Source: an uncultured Eubacteriales bacterium | GTDB taxonomy: Bacteria; Bacillota; Clostridia; Oscillospirales; Oscillospiraceae | Reading direction: 5' to 3' | Length of the DNA: 38,025 nt | NCBI GenBank assembly: GCA_900317855.1 | Contig: ONIG01000022.1 | Span: 1-38,025, forward strand | Shown: positions 36,095 to 38,025 of the stretch, piece after piece | Layout of the letters: the number at the start of each line of letters is the position of its first letter | How positions within the stretch are numbered: the stretch's first letter is position 1 | Notes under the pieces: model-generated | What the model saw: only the letters and a program-made list of their open reading frames with translations | The model's database searches: none | Told to the model about the DNA's origin: nothing | Program-made: the position numbers and the translations under genes

Positions 36095-36162
36095 GCCTTT
36101 ATGGATAAGTAAAGCAAATATTTCTGATAGTTAGATTAGCGTTTCTTATTTGTGAGGTGCTT

Positions 36163-37035
36163 ATGAACCGATACATTGCCTTTCTGAAGGTCTTTGAGCG
36201 CAACAGTTTTTCGGACGCGGCGCGCGATCTCGGCTACACGCAGTCGGCCGTCAGCCAGATGATCAAGTCGCTGGAGGAGGAGCTGGGCGTGACGCTGCTG
36301 GTGCGCTCGCGCTCGGGCGTGGCGCTCACCTACGAGGGCCGCCACCTGCTGCCGTACATCCGCGACACGGTCAACGCCTACCGCATGCTCCAGTCGCAGG
36401 CGGCGGGCTTCAGCGGGCTCGAGCAGGGCACGATCCGCCTCGGCACGTTCACGAGCGTGTCGAGCTTTCTGCTGCCGCCGGCCATGGAGCGCTTCCGGAA
36501 CCAGCACAGCGGCATCCGCTTCGAGCTCTATCAGGGCCTGTATTACGAGATCGAGGACTGGGTGCGCGAGGGCGTGGTCGACTTCGGCTTCACGGACATG
36601 TCGCGCACGACGCCGTTTGCGTGCGAGCCGATCTACCGCGACACCATGCTCGCCGTCCTGCCCGAGGGCCACCCGCTGGGCGAGAACATCTTCATCCAGG
36701 TCGATGAGCTGGCGGCCGAGCCGTTCATCCTCCTCGAGGAGGGGCGCGGCGGCGGCTGCATCCGCGAGCTGCTTGCGCGCCACCCGCAGATCAACGTGCA
36801 GTACCGCGTGGCCGACGACTACACGATCCTGAACATGGTCGAGAGCCGGCTCGGCGTGTCCATCCTGCCGGAGGCCGTGCTGCGCCGCAGCGGCCAGCGG
36901 CTCACCGCGCGCAGACTTTCTCCGGAACTGCAGCGCACCATCGGCGTCATCTATAAGCAGAAGACCGGTTTGTCCACCGCCGGGCAGCTGTTTTTGAGCG
37001 AGCTCAAAGCGTCCAGGCCCGCGCTGCGCGGCTGA
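36163..37035 (+). CDS. LysR-family transcriptional regulator
   Basis: Regulator of 290 residues. The N-terminal helix-turn-helix is clear (FLKVFERNSFSDAARDLGY, TQSAVSQMIKSLEEELGVTL). The effector-binding domain follows from about 90 (GTIRLGTFTSVSSFLLPPAM; then FELYQGLYYEIEDWVREGVV). The ligand and target genes are unknown; by position it could control the DUF554 gene 130 bp downstream. The ATG at 36163 has GAGG 5 bases upstream; a GTG at 36157 is in frame but overlaps that site. It is likely autoregulated, as is common in the family. Confidence 0.93.
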   Translation: MNRYIAFLKVFERNSFSDAARDLGYTQSAVSQMIKSLEEELGVTLLVRSRSGVALTYEGRHLLPYIRDTVNAYRMLQSQAAGFSGLEQGTIRLGTFTSVSSFLLPPAMERFRNQHSGIRFELYQGLYYEIEDWVREGVVDFGFTDMSRTTPFACEPIYRDTMLAVLPEGHPLGENIFIQVDELAAEPFILLEEGRGGGCIRELLARHPQINVQYRVADDYTILNMVESRLGVSILPEAVLRRSGQRLTARRLSPELQRTIGVIYKQKTGLSTAGQLFLSELKASRPALRG

Positions 37036-37053
37036 ATCTGCCGCATTTGGGTG

Positions 37054-37082
37054 TTTACACCGTCGGGCGGTTGTGCTATCGT
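37054..37082 (+). promoter_or_regulatory. Promoter of the DUF554 gene
   Basis: TTTACA (37054-37059), a 17-bp spacer and TATCGT (37077-37082), 84 bp upstream of the start. Confidence 0.6.
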
Positions 37083-37117
37083 AGACCGGTACATTTCATG
37101 GCGCGCCGTGTCCGGGG

Positions 37118-37138
37118 GATACCTTATTTAAATATGGC
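37118..37138. repeat. GATAC(C)TTATTTAAATATGG site, upstream copy
   Basis: The AT-rich palindromic core TATTTAAATA lies between the promoter and start of the DUF554 gene, within GC-rich DNA. A near-identical copy is at 37891-37908, just past the stop of the same gene. Confidence 0.5.
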
Positions 37139-37165
37139 GGACGCGGCGGAAGGAGCGGATCATTC

Positions 37166-37888
37166 ATGAGCATGACAGGCGCCATCGTCAACGCGCTGGC
37201 CATCGTGGCCGGCGGTGCGGTCGGTCTGCTGTTTCGGCGGGGCATCCCCGAGCGCGTGAGCAAGACGGTCATGATCGGCCTCGGCCTCTGCGTGCTGTAT
37301 ATCGGCATCTCGGGCGCGTTTGCGTGCCAGAGCATCCTCATCGTCATCGTGTCCATGACGCTCGGCGCGGCCGTGGGCGCGCTGCTGAACATCGACGGGG
37401 CGATCCACCGCCTCGGCACCTGGGTCGAGACGCACGTTCACCGGCACGAGGGCGGCCCGTCGCTGGCCGAGGGTTTCGTCACAGCGAGCCTGCTGTGCTG
37501 CGTGGGCGCCATGGCGGTCAACGGCTCACTCGACGCCGGCATCCGCGGCGACAACAGCATCCTGCTCACCAAGTCGATGATCGACCTCGTCTTCTGCGCC
37601 ATGCTGGCCACGACGCTCGGCGCGGGCGTCATGCTCGCGGGCGCGGCGGTGTTCGTGGTCGAGGGGGCGCTCACACTGCTGGCCGGGGCCATCGCGCCGC
37701 TGCTCTCGGAGGCGACGGTCGCGGACCTCACGTGCGCGGGGTCGCTGCTCGTGGCGGCCATCGGCCTCAACCAGACCGGCGCCACAAAGATCAAGGTGGC
37801 GGACTATCTGCCGGCGCTGCTGTTCGTGCCGCTCATCCGCTGGCTGGTCGGCCTGCCGGTCTGGCAGCAGATCGCCGCGTGGTTTTGA
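37166..37888 (+). CDS. DUF554 family membrane protein (YdfK-like)
   Basis: Inner-membrane protein of 240 residues with about seven hydrophobic segments. It is characteristic of the DUF554 family from the first helix (GAIVNALAIVAGGAVGLLFR) through the conserved CVGAMAVNGSLDAGIRGD near the middle and the final NQTGATKIKVADYLPALLF. The function of the family is unknown. The ATG at 37166 has AAGGAG about 11 bases upstream. It sits alone behind its own promoter and follows the LysR-type regulator. Confidence 0.92.
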   Translation: MSMTGAIVNALAIVAGGAVGLLFRRGIPERVSKTVMIGLGLCVLYIGISGAFACQSILIVIVSMTLGAAVGALLNIDGAIHRLGTWVETHVHRHEGGPSLAEGFVTASLLCCVGAMAVNGSLDAGIRGDNSILLTKSMIDLVFCAMLATTLGAGVMLAGAAVFVVEGALTLLAGAIAPLLSEATVADLTCAGSLLVAAIGLNQTGATKIKVADYLPALLFVPLIRWLVGLPVWQQIAAWF

Positions 37889-37890
37889 GC

Positions 37891-37908
37891 GATACTATTT
37901 AAATATAG
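37891..37908. repeat. GATACTATTTAAATATAG site, downstream copy
   Basis: Second copy of the TATTTAAATA-containing site, 2 bp after the DUF554 stop codon. Compare 37118-37138. Confidence 0.5.
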
Positions 37909-37964
37909 AAAAAGCACCCCGCCGTCCGTGAACCGAACCAGTAAAAACGGACAATAGACAAAAC

Positions 37965-38003
37965 ACCCCCTATGTAGGAAAATAAAAGAACTACATAGGG
38001 GGT
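37965..38003 (+). promoter_or_regulatory. Stem-loop covering a ribosome binding site
   Basis: ACCCCCTATGTAG (37965-37977) and CTACATAGGGGGT (37991-38003) form a perfect 13-bp stem with a 13-base AT-rich loop. The right arm contains the AGGGGG Shine-Dalgarno site of the ATG at 38010, so pairing would hide it. This type of control is known for transposase genes in several insertion sequences. Confidence 0.65.
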
Positions 38004-38009
38004 ATTGCT

Positions 38010-38025
38010 ATGCCAAGAAAATATG
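38010..38025 (+). CDS. Start of a gene cut by the window edge (MPRKY...)
   Basis: Only five codons (MPRKY) are inside the window. A ribosome site AGGGGG lies about 7 bases upstream, within the stem-loop above. The upstream hairpin and the AT-rich composition, unlike the neighbours, suggest a mobile-element gene such as a transposase, but the product cannot be identified. Confidence 0.45.

Overview
The window is GC-rich (clearly above 60% G+C by eye) and comes from a low-copy, gene-dense bacterial chromosome. It looks like a spore-forming, anaerobic Clostridia, most likely an Oscillospiraceae-type Firmicute. The evidence is an hrcA-grpE-dnaK-dnaJ operon behind a CIRCE operator, a spoIIR sporulation gene, a HemZ-type radical SAM protein, a dgt-dnaG-rpoD cluster, strong Shine-Dalgarno sites and short hairpin repeats of the kind common in gut Clostridia. 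The exact genus is not determined. No tRNA, rRNA or CRISPR array was seen.

Layout. 131-5103 (minus): the class I heat-shock operon hrcA-grpE-dnaK-dnaJ, with a near-perfect promoter overlapping CIRCE. 5179-9763 (minus): dgt-dnaG-rpoD, followed past a strong terminator by a 149-residue truncated RpoD paralogue that keeps sigma regions 1.1 and 3 but has lost regions 2 and 4. 9764-10286: a non-coding gap with a nested stem structure. 10287-12207 (minus): hflX and a YigZ/IMPACT gene. 12217-12720: a non-coding gap with a pentamer tandem repeat, four DnaA-box-like repeats and an orphan plus-strand promoter. 12721-14600 (minus): a ComEC-like metallo-hydrolase and an EamA transporter. 14856-21794 (minus): a complete F-type ATP synthase operon, atpI-B-E-F-[b-delta-alpha fusion]-G-D-C. 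22096-24927 (plus): apgM, ispE and spoIIR. 25003-28371 (minus): a uridine-kinase-family protein, hemZ and a CmpB-family membrane protein. 28639-32070 (minus): pyruvate carboxylase. 32314-35472 (plus): thiamine pyrophosphokinase, a PHP phosphoesterase and a TIR-transmembrane-LRR protein. 35473-36162: a repeat-rich gap. 36163-37888 (plus): a LysR regulator and a DUF554 membrane protein. At the right edge, a stem-loop masks the ribosome site of a gene starting with MPRKY, perhaps a transposase.

Most of the window is core metabolism and housekeeping. Three proteins stand out. (1) ATP synthase alpha is fused in frame behind a b-type stalk segment and the delta C-terminal domain, so a normal three-alpha enzyme would carry three stalk arms unless the chain is processed. 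(2) The RpoD paralogue has the ends of a sigma factor but none of its promoter-reading parts. (3) The TIR-TM-LRR protein has the domain set of a Toll-like receptor: TIR inside, LRR predicted outside. The ATP synthase c subunit also carries the residues associated with Na+ coordination. Dispersed hairpin repeats and an 11-bp iteron array at the atp promoter are the main non-coding signals.
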